Shown here piece after piece: positions 23,875 through 35,400 of a DNA stretch of 64,000 nucleotides. The position numbers and the translations under genes were made by a program. Position 1 is the stretch's first letter, and each line of letters begins with the position of its first letter. The notes below the pieces were generated by a model that was not told the DNA's origin, searched no databases, and worked only from the letters and a program-made list of their open reading frames with translations. Origin of the DNA: Azadirachta indica. Taxonomy: Eukaryota > Streptophyta > Magnoliopsida > Sapindales > Meliaceae. The DNA lies in assembly GCA_022749755.1 (NCBI GenBank), contig JAGQDM010000070.1, positions 2,919,792 to 2,983,791 on the forward strand, given 5' to 3'.

Positions 23875-25800
23875 CGATAATCAGAAGCATCCATCCGCTT
23901 CTCCTTACCGACCCTCGGTTCCTATTCAGTAAAGTAATAGCAATATTACATACCTGGCTCTCATGCTGCCTTGCCATCTCCAGCCATCTAAGCTGGAAGT
24001 TCATCCAGAAAGCTTGCTAGGGACTCGAAGGTCATTCTCAGCAATTCATTCGTCGGTCGGTTTAGCAATCTCAAGATCTTGATCTTATTCACCCTCTAAG
24101 GTTCTGCAACTGGCGCAAAGGAGAGACTCAAAAGAAATGATTGAAGGGTGAGATGGCTGGTTGTTAAGTTTGAATCCCAACACCACCTTTTGTTCTGTTC
24201 TATATGTCCCAAGACTATCACGTCTCTTATAGAAATACGTATTATTAAGCCGAACTCTTATCCTTTTATCTATCAATCACAACCTTGATAGGTTTCAATG
24301 TAGGTTACTAATAAATATCACCACCTTTATTGGGCTAATTTACCATGTAGGCTATCTACTCTGCCCAACCAACCCAAATGAAAGATTGATAGGGGCTTTC
24401 AAATGAAGCGGGCATTGATAGGCGTAAGCCCACCCCAGTTTCCGTTTCAAGATTGATTTTAAACAACCGCGTTTAAGGAATGGAATTCAAACCAAAGTCA
24501 TCCCTCCGTATTAGGTAATCGGGGAAGAATTCATTATCCTGCCCGGGCGGCATCTGCCCGGTATCTGCCGGCACATTTACATATTGTTGGTCCGTTTCAA
24601 TCGTCGTATCCGCGCGGGGGCCGCCGTCTCAAACGCATGTAGGGGATAGATGCGCATCATTTCAGCACTCCCCCGTGTTCCGTTATCTGCCCCTCTCTCG
24701 CTATCTTCCCCGCTGTCTCAGTTATATAGGTAGGGGGTTCGTAGTTGTTCCCATTGCTTCGGAGTGTCCATGCAGGCCATGTCCAGGATCAAGGAAAGGA
24801 GGATTTTGGCCAAGTAAGTGTATAATACGGTTGAGCACAGCTACAGCTCTCTCCTCTCCGATTGGTTGACTTCGAGCTGGTTCAGTTCGTACAGCTCGGA
24901 ACGCCGTCTACGTCTCTGATTAGGCGTATCGATCTCAGCAACCTTTCCCACATCTTTTAATACATTTTTTATAGAGAGGGGGCCTGTGCTTCGCTATTCG
25001 CCCCGGATCGAGATCTCTTAATCAGGTTTTGAGGATCGTAGGTTCTAACTCAATAGTGGGGTTGGTATCCATATCTAGGAATAAGTACCGCAGGAATTAG
25101 TTCTTTACTAGCCAGGGGCTTGGAACGAAGGGTAAAGTAAAGAACAGAAGACCCGCCTTGTCGGATCGTTTGAACCCGGGGAGATCTCAATCAAATAAAG
25201 GATTGAAGAAGCTGGTGTGACAACATCAGGATTGAAGAAGCTGGTGTGACAACATCAGGATTGAAGAAGCTGGTGTGACAACATCAGGATTGAAGAGCTA
25301 GCTTAAATAATATAAAAAAGGCCGGTTCTATCTTTTATGCATTGACCTTTCTCTCGCGATCGGAACGGTCGATCGCCTATCTATAGTTATAGTAGGGCGT
25401 TCCCACAACCGGAAGAGAGCTAAAAAGTACTCAACCTTTAGATTAGAGTAGAGCTCGGCCGACATCTAGTTCTAGCCATATCGAGAGCCAATCTTTTTCA
25501 TTCATTCTCGGACCAAACTTATAGAACTAAGTTTGCCTTGTCTTCCTTCAGACTAAAGCCCGCTTTAAATTATCTAGAATTTTTTAGGGGGCACCCGAGC
25601 AAGAAAAACAAAGCCATTTTTGAACCGGGGAGGAGGTCGAGTTCTCTCTTATCTTATATACATAGTCACAACATTCACTGAAGATGTTGCTTTCAAGGTT
25701 GAGGACAGAACGCCGGAAGGGGAGCGGTTCCACACGTTCCACTATTTGCTGCGGCACACACGGACTCTCTGCAACCAATCAATATCTGAGTTAGGCCGGG
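23875..25800. other. Unassigned DNA from fold-back 2
   Basis: Reverse complement of 21848-23770. No gene recognised beyond the tandem repeat. Confidence 0.6.
25200..25294 (-). repeat. 29-bp tandem repeat, three full units (right arm)
   Basis: Reverse-complement copy; GGATTGAA unit starts lie at 25200, 25229, 25258 and 25287. Copy number is the same as in the left arm, so the arms do not differ at this usually variable repeat. Confidence 0.95.
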
Positions 25801-26073
25801 GTGGGAAGGATAGTTTCATTTGTACATAGTGAGTCTCACGCACGATCTCCGGGGAATGTACACGGTCGAGCGATCCAATATGGAAATGCCAAGAAGGTGG
25901 GAGGGTGGAACATATCGTTTGTTCATCGTGAAGGCCTATTACGTAAGGTCCATAAAAGAAAAAGATTTTGCACCTCACCTCAAAGTAGAGATTCGTGGTT
26001 AAGGTTTCGGACGACACGTACAGAAGAGATAGTTCCTCCTCTTGCTCGTAAGAATTGGTTTCGTAATAGGTAG
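25801..26073 (+). CDS. Unrecognised 90-codon open frame (block B, right arm)
   Basis: Basic frame starting MGRIVSFVHSESHARSPGNV and ending RKNWFRNR. The left-arm counterpart 21578-21847 has one codon fewer (VPLAR against VPPLAR), an in-frame three-base change. The high Arg/Lys content is ribosomal-protein-like, but I could not match a family. It directly precedes the RNase H fragment at 26079. Confidence 0.2.
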   Translation: MGRIVSFVHSESHARSPGNVHGRAIQYGNAKKVGGWNISFVHREGLLRKVHKRKRFCTSPQSRDSWLRFRTTRTEEIVPPLARKNWFRNR

Positions 26074-26078
26074 ACCTT

Positions 26079-26270
26079 TTGCTTGCCCCGGCCGGGTCAA
26101 TGCTAGGATCGATCTTTTCCCTGAATACACCAAGAATCTGGATTTGCTTATTAGTTCTAGGATCTCCACGGTTGATTCATCAGTATGCTATGTACTACAT
26201 TAGCAAAACTCTGATTGACTATGAAAATAAGTACACACCCTTGGAAAAGACTTGCCAGATTAGGGATTGA
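26079..26270 (+). pseudogene. Ty3/gypsy reverse-transcriptase-linked RNase H fragment (right arm)
   Basis: Mirror copy of 21381-21572 with the same 63 codons and the same YISKTLIDYENKY segment. The reading frame is identical in both copies, so this short piece escaped the indels that separate the arms elsewhere. It is followed by the pol relic at 28500-29431 on the same strand. Confidence 0.7.
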
Positions 26271-27278
26271 AGACGTAAAATATTCTGATACAACCCTCCT
26301 TTATTCAATTGTTCATTCTTGAGGTGAACTCGCTTCCTCCCCCTTCATTCAGCCGGAGCTGGTGAATTCAATGATAGATTCTTTAGCCAAAACAAAAGGC
26401 GAGTGGCATTTTCCGGAGTAAGCTAAGGTATCTTATTATGTTTATAATATTCCATCCCCCCGCTGAAGCAAAGACGCCCACTTGAACGCTTTGTTAATGA
26501 ACTTAGTCTAGTCTAATAGAAAAAACAAAAAAACGAAAGAGATTTCTTCGTTTCCCCCGCAGCTTTCCCCCGCAGCTATTCCTCCTTTAGACTCATACAA
26601 GCAAGTACAAGATGTGGTAATAGAGGAAGCCAGTAGATGGTAGTTGCAGAAAGCAATCGGAACTAGGAGGGAACGGGAGGGGCCGACAAGCAAAAGCAAT
26701 GGCAATCAGCCGCCTAATTACTTTGCGACCACTTAGCGTAACGCAATAGTTCATATGTTGATTCATGAGCTAACTAAGGAGGCTGCCTTTATGTTAATAT
26801 GTATGCCAATAGCATGAAATATAGAACATTGAGCAGCAGTCACTCATTATGTACGCAGTTGTTATTAAACAAAGACTATTAAGACGAGTCGTGTGCGCAA
26901 GACTTGGGTGGTCTGATCGGGCAGCATTCTGTTCCACCAGAGAACGACGAGGTCAGGTCGCCTGGAAAGAGCTGCTTTGTCTTGGTTTTCCATGGATGGA
27001 CAAAAAAAAAAAAAAAGGTGAGGTGAAACGAAAAGTAGGAAATAAAGGAAGGGCTGCTTACGCTTGTCTTCGACCGATGAGGGCAAAAACAAAGTTTTTT
27101 TCCCCTTACTTGTGATCCTATCGGAGCTGTTCTGAACGATACCCTTTCTCCTCACTTACCCTATCTAGTCGAGCGTCTACGAAACTCTCTTTTCAGCCTA
27201 TGTTATGTGGTTTTTCTTTCTTTCCAAGACGCTTCAAGCCTTTTTTCCTTTTGACGCCCGTGGGAATAACCAATTGAT
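26271..27278. other. Unassigned DNA upstream of the rps12 chimera (right arm)
   Basis: Mirror of 20375-21380. A 13-nt tandem duplication (CAGCTTTCCCCCG unit) near 26560 is private to this copy. Confidence 0.6.
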
Positions 27279-27602
27279 GTGGAGACCTATAACTACGGTC
27301 GAGTACTGCTTCTGTTCCTCTGCCGTTATACTTGGCATCTACAGCTCCTACTCCTTCTACTGCCGCTTCTTACTGTCGCTCCGACTGCTGACAGAACCAT
27401 CTCTTTAGTCGACAATGCCCTTCCTGAACATCCGGATTGGTATGAATCATTTACTCCTATGGTCAACATAAGAGGAGGTAGAGTGAAAGATTCGCCAGGT
27501 GTGAAATCACATCGTATTCGAGGAGTCAAGGATTTGCTGGGAATTCCGGATCGAAGAAGAGGCAGATCAAATATGGTACAAAAAAAACCAAAATCGATAT
27601 GA
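27279..27602 (+). CDS. Chimeric frame with rps12 C-terminal part (right-arm copy)
   Basis: Mirror of 20051-20374, also 107 codons. The rps12-like tail covers 27459-27602. Near the end an A is lost (TCAAATATGG) and another gained a few bases later (eight A instead of seven). A few residues therefore differ (SNMVQK for SKYGTK) before the frame returns to PKPKSI-type residues. Paired compensating run changes like this point to sequence error. The left-arm copy matches the family better. Confidence 0.68.
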   Translation: METYNYGRVLLLFLCRYTWHLQLLLLLLPLLTVAPTADRTISLVDNALPEHPDWYESFTPMVNIRGGRVKDSPGVKSHRIRGVKDLLGIPDRRRGRSNMVQKKPKSI

Positions 27603-28499
27603 ACGGAGGAGGCCTATAGATCAATATGAATGGGGAGTCTATGGAGCGAATCTTGACCGATAGCATGGAGGGTCATGTCGCCTGTCTTGGATCGAACAAT
27701 TGCGTACTACAAAGAAACCATGTATAGGAGATTGACGGATAAGTAGTTTTGTCAGGATAAAGATCAGAAAGGAAGTCTAGTCTGGACTAAAGGAGTGAAA
27801 ATCTTACTTGATCTATGGTACGTATTTCGAGTCAAGTGCGAGATTGGCATCGAGAAAGCAGGGGTCCAGTATGGCCTTCTAAGGGTCGGTAACCTGACGG
27901 GCTAAGATCCAATACGAGCTTGACGAGCGACAAGCACTTCGCCCTCAAGCAAGGCTTAATTGGATGCTGCTTTTCACGAGCAAGAACAGAGATCGAGGAA
28001 CCTGCGCCCAAAGTGCTTTCGCGCAAGCCGCGCCTAAGCCGGTCACCGTTTGGCTAAGATCCATTCCTGCACACTGAAGGTGAAGGGAGGCAGGCCATGA
28101 CGCTAAGCTTTGTGAAGGGGAAGAAGAGTTACATAATATACACACATAGGAACTAGCTGAACGAAAACATTGATTGAACGTATTTAGCGATAAAACTGCG
28201 CGAAAACAGCCCTAAGCGTGCGAGAACAGCGCGCTAAGCAGGCAAGGGCGGTGGGGAAGGGCTTAAACCGTAGCGCGCGAGTACGCACGTCTATCACGTT
28301 TTTTTTTTTTTTTTCAGCTTGACTTTATGAATTCGCCAGGTCTGTTCATTGTTCTCAGTGTTGTAAGGCGGAAAGACCGAGTGAAGTTTACTACCCGGTG
28401 CACAGGTTTATTCACAACCATCTATTCCTGCATCCTTGCCTGTCCCTGCTTCCCTTCGCCCTGGGTTGGCATGGCATATGTTAGCCCTAGCCCCATGGG
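27603..28499. other. Unassigned DNA downstream of the rps12 chimera (right arm)
   Basis: Mirror of 19161-20050, with dispersed-motif sites at 27885 and 28038 and the GC-rich stretch near 28190-28300. Confidence 0.6.
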
Positions 28500-29431
28500 A
28501 AATGAACTTTGACGGTGCCTCCCGAATGAATAGACGAAAAGTCCTCAGGTGTCGGCATTATTTTCATCACACCAGAAGGGCATCTTCTCCCGCATTCGTT
28601 CGCTCTCCTCGAACAGTGTTCCAACAACGTTGCGGAGTATCAAGCGCTGATTATGGGAATGGAGTTGGCTCGGGAGTTGGCAATCCGAAGACTCGAAGTC
28701 AGGGGCGATTCCCTCCTTATTGTAAACCAAATAAATGAACAATGTCTAGGAAGTGAGAAAGCCCGACCTTGTACCTTATCACCGGAAGGAAAAAAGTTTG
28801 GCACATGCGTTCACGTACTTCAACATAGAACATGTGCCGAGGGGAAAGAACGCCCGAGCCGATGCACTAGCATGGTTAGCAGCTTCCATGACACCGTCAG
28901 ACGGTGAACCCAACAAAACAATATCACACAGTCTTCGAAAGGAGAATCCTACCACCGCTAGACACTTATGAAGCTCTTGCGGAATGCAATCGACGTTCGG
29001 TTCGAATAACGGTTGACGAAGTGGGAATTCGACGATTGGAGATATCCTTTCATCGACTTTATCCAATACGGGATACTACCATGCCTCGAACGAAAAGGTA
29101 AGTATCCGAAGACGTGCTCCGAGGTTCCATTACGATCCTCAAACGAAAACATTGTATCTCCAATCCTACGATGGAGTGCTCCTGCGGTGTCTGTCGGACC
29201 AAGATGCAGAGAAGGTCATTCAAGAGACCCATAACGGCATTTTTTGTGCTCATCAAAGGACCTAAATTTCAAGACAGAATCCGGAGATTGGGTTACTATT
29301 GGCCCTCCATGATCAAGGATTGCATCGACTATGCCCGCCGGTGCGATGCCCGCCAGTTTCATGGTGACGACATCCCCCAGGCTTCAAACGACCATGATGG
29401 CACGGTTGTGATAACTCAATGGAACTTTTGA
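28500..29431 (+). pseudogene. Ty3/gypsy pol relic: RNase H then integrase N-terminus (copy in right arm)
   Basis: Forward counterpart of the minus-strand relic at 18244-19160. FDGAS begins near 28508, the GDSLLIVNQIN motif lies near 28706-28738, and the RNase H C-terminal pattern (HVPRGKNARADALAWLA) lies near 28828-28880. The integrase zinc-binding region runs from about 29080 to 29370. A two-base loss near 29081 relative to copy 1 shifts the frame upstream of the zinc-binding block. The HNG...AHQ block ends at a stop, and the GPKFQD block continues in another frame. It cannot encode a working polyprotein. Confidence 0.78.
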
Positions 29432-32400
29432 GGGAACTTTGGAGTTGAGTTCCGAGGTGTGGAAAAGTTGAGTAGTGACTTTGTGGTCCCCGGTTGTTAC
29501 AAAAGTCAGATGGTTAATCTTGCCAGTAAGGGCAAAGTTCGGATTGAGCTTATGGTGACAGGTGGGCGAGAGTGCTACTGTTACAACAATGCAGTTGGAA
29601 CTGCACTGCAATTCTTGGCTGGTTACGCTGAAGTAAGAGGTGGGGGGTGTGCTACCGTCACGAGTAAAACAAGAGCGAATTGATATTTTGCTATCGGGTT
29701 TTTGGCATTACAATGTGCAAAGGATTGCTCCAAGTGTAGTTGACAGTTGCAGTGTCTTTGCAAAGTGAGCAGCGATCGTTCGGAAAACGAGTCGGCGCAT
29801 GGTCTTGAATGACCCATAGGCTTTGGGCTTCGATGGCTGCTTGAAAGACGCAGATTGGGAAGTTGGCTATGGTCCGTCGTGCATTGTGCAGACGACTGAT
29901 GGCTTACGTTGCCAAGAGGGCATTGTGAGACAAAGGAAAGGGCTGAAGGATGGTGCCCAGGATCTCACTATCACCTATGCATGTGCAAGAATGCGATACG
30001 GTAGAGGGCGATGTGTCATTGGGACACTTAGCGTGGTAGACCGGGCAAGAGTGCTGTTACCACTCATACGGAAGAAATGCCATGATGCCTGTTGTGGCAA
30101 TTGAAGTGGAACTTCAAGGGGATGTGATGTCTGGTGTGGCGAACCGTCATCACTACTGCAGGAGAGAGCTGCAATAAGACTCGCTGCGGAAGTCGAGTTA
30201 GACGACCGCGTCCTGTTGCGTTCACGGGCGAAGACAGGACTCAAGCTTCGTAGTTAGGGCAAAGTATTGGCATGCTGCTATTGGTAGACTGATGAAGTCA
30301 CAAAGGCAGAATTGGAAAAAGTCGGATACCTTCATAAGGGTTTGGCATGAGTTAGCGGGAGACTCTGTGACGGCTCACTGGTTGGTGAGAACGCTGGATG
30401 AAAACGAAGTTGCTAGAATGCTGTTTCGGAAGGGCCGCTCCAAGGGGAGGCGAACCCTCTGGTTTGCTTGACAGGGTTAATCTAGATGCCATGCCATTTT
30501 ATCTGTTATGTTAAGGTTAGTTATGAACCCAGAGGGCTGTGCGGAATGTTTGTGGCATGTCGAAAATGTGGGCTAACACTAAGATAAATGGTTGGGGCGG
30601 CCAATTGGCACTACTACTTAGTTTAGTGAAAAGTTAGGGCTTTTCTTTTGGTCGAAATGGTTGGTATGTCTGAGCTGAAGGTAGATACACTGAGGCGATC
30701 ACTACTCGATGTCGGAAGGTTTGGCACATTTGGTTGATATTGGGCCGGAATTGTGTGATTGGCATGCTAATGGAAGCAGTCATCACTTTTAGAAACTATA
30801 AACAATACGGGAAAAACTTCAGTCAGTGTGATGGTCCGGGCACAGTGCTGTCATCAAAGGGGAATAGAGATAAGCCTTGAGCGGTCAGACCACGATTCGC
30901 TAAACATTCAAGATTCGAGATGAGCTGCTAAAGGAAGGGCGATAGAGAGAGGTGGAAGGAAGACAATATAGTTTGGCATTACCAGAAGGAGAGCTTGACG
31001 AACCAGTTAACGACCAGGAGCTTTCAACCTTCGACTCTCTGCCGGAGAACCACAAACAAGAAAAGAGCAAAGAATGGAGAAGACATTAGCTAGGGAGCTA
31101 ACATCTTCCTTCCGTCCTCGATTCAAGCATCCAAACCCACCCCCGCTTCACTCTGTTCCCACCGGTCGTTAATACGTGTGTGTATAATAATCTCATTTGG
31201 TTGGATTGATTGACTTTATTCAAAAATCGTGAACTTCTCCCGAACCGCTCCAAACGCACATAATATATATTCTGTCCCTTCTTTCCTGCATCTCCTTACT
31301 AGGAACTGTACCTTTCAGAAGAGGATTTGCAAGCTAAAGCTAAGGAAGTGCCCCCCTAATCCCGATCCCGAGAGGGGAGTGCCTCACACACCCAGATTAT
31401 ACATACGCTTGAACTAGAATAAGACAGTCACCAGGTGAAATTACCGCCCCTACTTATTTATTGGTCTCAAGCTTTCTCAGCTACGCTTCCCTCTCACGCG
31501 ATGACTGGCCCATCCCCCTTTTTCAGAAGAGAATTAAGCACCCTTCTTTGGTCGAGCTCAAACTCCTTTTTTCTACCGAAGGTATGGGTTTACCCGGTTC
31601 CCGAAGGGCGGTTATGAAATAAAATAAGACCTTTTGTTGCTACGTGGCGACCTATCTCATAAGGTATTGCCTATTGAGCAGGATAAACTCATGTTTATCT
31701 GCACCGAAGATCACCGTTGACCACATCTGGTAAGGCCACTAAGCTATTGTTGTATTTCTTCCGCGTCCATTCATATCGTTAGTTGTTCGGGCACCTTCAT
31801 GTCTGCGCCTGACCTCCAAGCTATTTAGAGTAACGAAGATATGTGCTTAAATGCATCGTCGTGTTGTCAGCGTATCATATCTCCTCTCTACCCGACTAGA
31901 ACATTTCTTTAGCTGTTTCACCTAGTCGGCGTATGTGGCATGAATCTCTCTCTCCCGGCCTAGAATATTATGCCAGATGTGAAGCTCAATAAGATGGCTG
32001 TGCGATCTGTGATTGAGGGAGAGAGTACCTTCTTTTCATTTCAAACAGAGACTCACCATTCATTGATTAAGGCGCTTTTTTGCCAGGATAAAAAGTCTAT
32101 CTTATTAAAGATTAAAGCAAGTCCCCGGGTTATGTTATGACAAGACGAAACTCTAGTTGTCAGCCCTATATGACCTTAGGAAGGAAGCAAAGAATTAGGA
32201 TTCGGAGGAAGAAAAAGAAAGAAGCCAAAGCTTGACTTTACTAAACGAGAAAAGCGCTTTAGTTTGATTGCAGCTCGCGCAGGGGCGCTCACGTTTTTTG
32301 GCTGAGCCGCATCTTGCTGGTAATGGATTGATTCTTGAATCTTGCTTGGTTTAGGCAGGTAAGTGTTAAGAGGCTCTTTAAGGCTTTCATTAGGTATACA

Positions 32401-35400
32401 TAGCTACACATAGGAGTTTCTTGCAATACATAGTGGTTGGCTTCGAATCACATGAAGCCCATGTCCACCTCCCTCTAAAGCTCTCCCATGGGAACTGATT
32501 AGATAACGCGTTCACACCGTTCAATTGAATAAGCTAAAGCTTCCTTTGGTTCTACCTTTCTCTCTGGTTGAATACCTTCCTTCTATGTAGTGAATCAAGA
32601 ATAGTGCGATGTAATGGATTCAATGACAGCGTCTTTCGGTCTTGATTCGATTCTTCCATGGGGTATGGAGGTTGCATGGCGGGACTCCCAACTGATTGAA
32701 TAGGTGATTTCCGATCTAAAATGGTCGAGGAGTAGGCCTTGGCAACAGCAACCCTTTCTCCTGTCTTTCTTTTCGTTTTTGTCTTTCACATGCCTACTCG
32801 ATTGGATCCTCTTCCCTTTTCTAAAATGCCTGATTGGTCTGCAATCAGTTACTGATGCTTTGTTGAATGAAGAAGAAGCTTGTTTCAAGATCATCTGTTC
32901 CTTCCGCCTCACTCCTCACCGAAAGCAGAAGGCACACTACCAGGAAAGTAAGTACGCTTCTCCTCCTCTTATAAAGAAAAGAAACCTCCCAAAATTTTTG
33001 TTGTACTGTATTAGGGGAGGCGGTGAAAGCCCTATATATATATATAAAGAAAAGAAAAAAAAAAAAATAGATGGTCATGGTTTATTATAATTATATATTG
33101 GCCCGGGTGGAGTTGGATTGGATATCTTGGGTGACTCTCCAATCAAGGTCCCAATTAGGTTTTCTCTCTTCCAATCAAGAAAAAGTCGATTTTTTTTAGT
33201 GTTTAAAAAAAAATGAAATTTGCCACTCCGAGCCAAAAATGAGTGGCTTGTAGTGGTTTTTCAATAGGGAAAGTAGTTTCTCTCTGAACCTAGAACTAGA
33301 TGATGAATCAAAGTTCTTGCTTTTTTGAGTCAAAATCATCTGTTGGAATTGATTTAGGAAAATGCCTTCATGATCAGAGCACGGAGTATTTCAATACAGC
33401 CAATTTTGATCGAATTAGGGTCGCCTGGGGGCGGAGTTCCGTGTTCCAGAAATAGCGCTGTTAGTTACAGCGGATCGGGTCTAAGGCTCTGTGACTAACA
33501 GCGTCTTTGACTATTTGAATTATCATTGGTAAACATTGGATTTAAAAAAAAAAAAAAACACACGGTGAAAAAAAAAAGAATAAAGTCTTGGGCGGGTCCC
33601 ATCTCTAAGAAAGACTAGCGAATCAAAATCAGGCTTTTCGTAAGGGGTTGACAGGAGGGGTCCGGTGCTCGCTTATTCTTAAGGTGTAGTTCCGTCAGCC
33701 CCGTAATTTGCTCCTACGTTTGCAGGCTTGGTTTGGTGAATCAGGAGGATATGTGTGACTGTCACCCCCCATGCTATGAGAAGTACTACTAAGCGTTTTT
33801 TTTTTTTATCGGCCGGGGAACAAAAAACTCTCTTCGTTATGGGGAGTCTCTCTTCTGTAGTACTCTTAGACACTGAAGTTTCAGTTTCGCCTTTCCCAAA
33901 ATCAAATCACTCTAAGCCTACGATAGGCATATACTGATTATCGTCATGGATGTATGAAAGACCTCTTCTCTTCTCACTCCGATCCGCATCGACCCGAATC
34001 TCAAGCACCCAAAAACTCCTTATCCCCTTGCAGGCGAATCCAGGTATCTTTCATAGGCCGATCTCCGCGTAGGAATAATCGGTCCGTATGGGGAATCCAC
34101 TCCTCGCCTCTTCAGAAGCACTGATGGAGCTAACAGCCTATACTTATACTGCTCCGTTCGTTCATCGTTCCTTCCCGCCCCGATTGGTAGATAATGGATC
34201 ATCAAGTTGCTGCCAGTCAAGAATTCCTCTTTCCTAAAGCATTATTTTGCTATACCAACTTTGCTATCCCAGGATAAATATAAATAAAGAGGGTTTGCGC
34301 AGGTTGCTGCCTATCTCCAGCTCCGGCCAGCTTCAGAGAAAAGAAAGAACAGAATTGAGAACTATAGGTGGACGCAAATCCTGTAGAATATAATAATAAT
34401 ATATATATATAATATTTATAGGGATCCACCTGCAATTGAAGAAGATCGGATCAACCTGAGATGAAGAAGCCATTTTCCGCATTGCTGTTGAAGGAAGTTG
34501 GATCCGCATTCGTCTAAGCTCACCTGCTGGCAGCTGCTGCTGATGATGATGCCAAAGAAGTGGAATAGGTAACCAAAGAACAAAAAAAAAAAAATCTCTT
34601 TCCAAGGAAGACACGGGATTCTCATGCGATTGCCCGCGGGGCTGCTAAAGAAGATATCTAAAGCGGCTCAAGCCCAAATGGCTTCGTTTTGGCTTTCGAG
34701 GATCGAGGATTGTCCTGCTGTTAAAGTAAAGGGACCCTGTGGAGTATTTCGGGGAGTCCCAAAGATAAGGAATGGAAGCTGGTGAAGAAAGTGCAAATCC
34801 AAGCCATCCGGAAACTCGCTTAGACGGCTCTTTCCTCGAACAGAAAGTAGTCGGTGACTCCCTTTCCCTGGGCAGTCAATCAAGTCTTAGTAGCAAAGGT
34901 TTCATCGACAGGTTCAGGAGAAGCTCCACAAGCGGCTAGGAAGGAAGTCAATCATGTAGTTAGGCTAGTGCGGCTATAAAGCAAATCCTCTTTCATTAGT
35001 CTGAGTCGCTGTGCTTTAGTTAGCTCTGAACCACTGGGCGGGGCAAGACATCAGCCTACAAAAGTCAGCACTGGCGGAACGTCAAAAGCAGGTGAATTAG
35101 AGCGATCAGTACTAGTTGACTGAAGGTGAGTCCTGTGATCTTCCATTCTATTTATTCCTACTATCTGGTGGGGCAAAGAAGTCATACTTAGAGACGGAAT
35201 TTGCACTCAAGGTCAGTCCAGATTGGCTTCATAGCACCGATCTAAGGTTTTACACTTCCATTCAGCTTGAACTGATTTGACCAGGAATCAAAATCTTTAT
35301 GTCGATGAATCTCTTCCATGGTCTTATATGATATGAGTTCCGCGACTATCGATCTATATGACCGACTTCCTTCTTATATGCTATGCAAAAGGCCATGGTT

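Noticed and set aside
23765..24004. 79-codon frame across fold-back 2
   Set aside because: It reads from one arm through the spacer into its own reverse complement, so it is a product of the fold.
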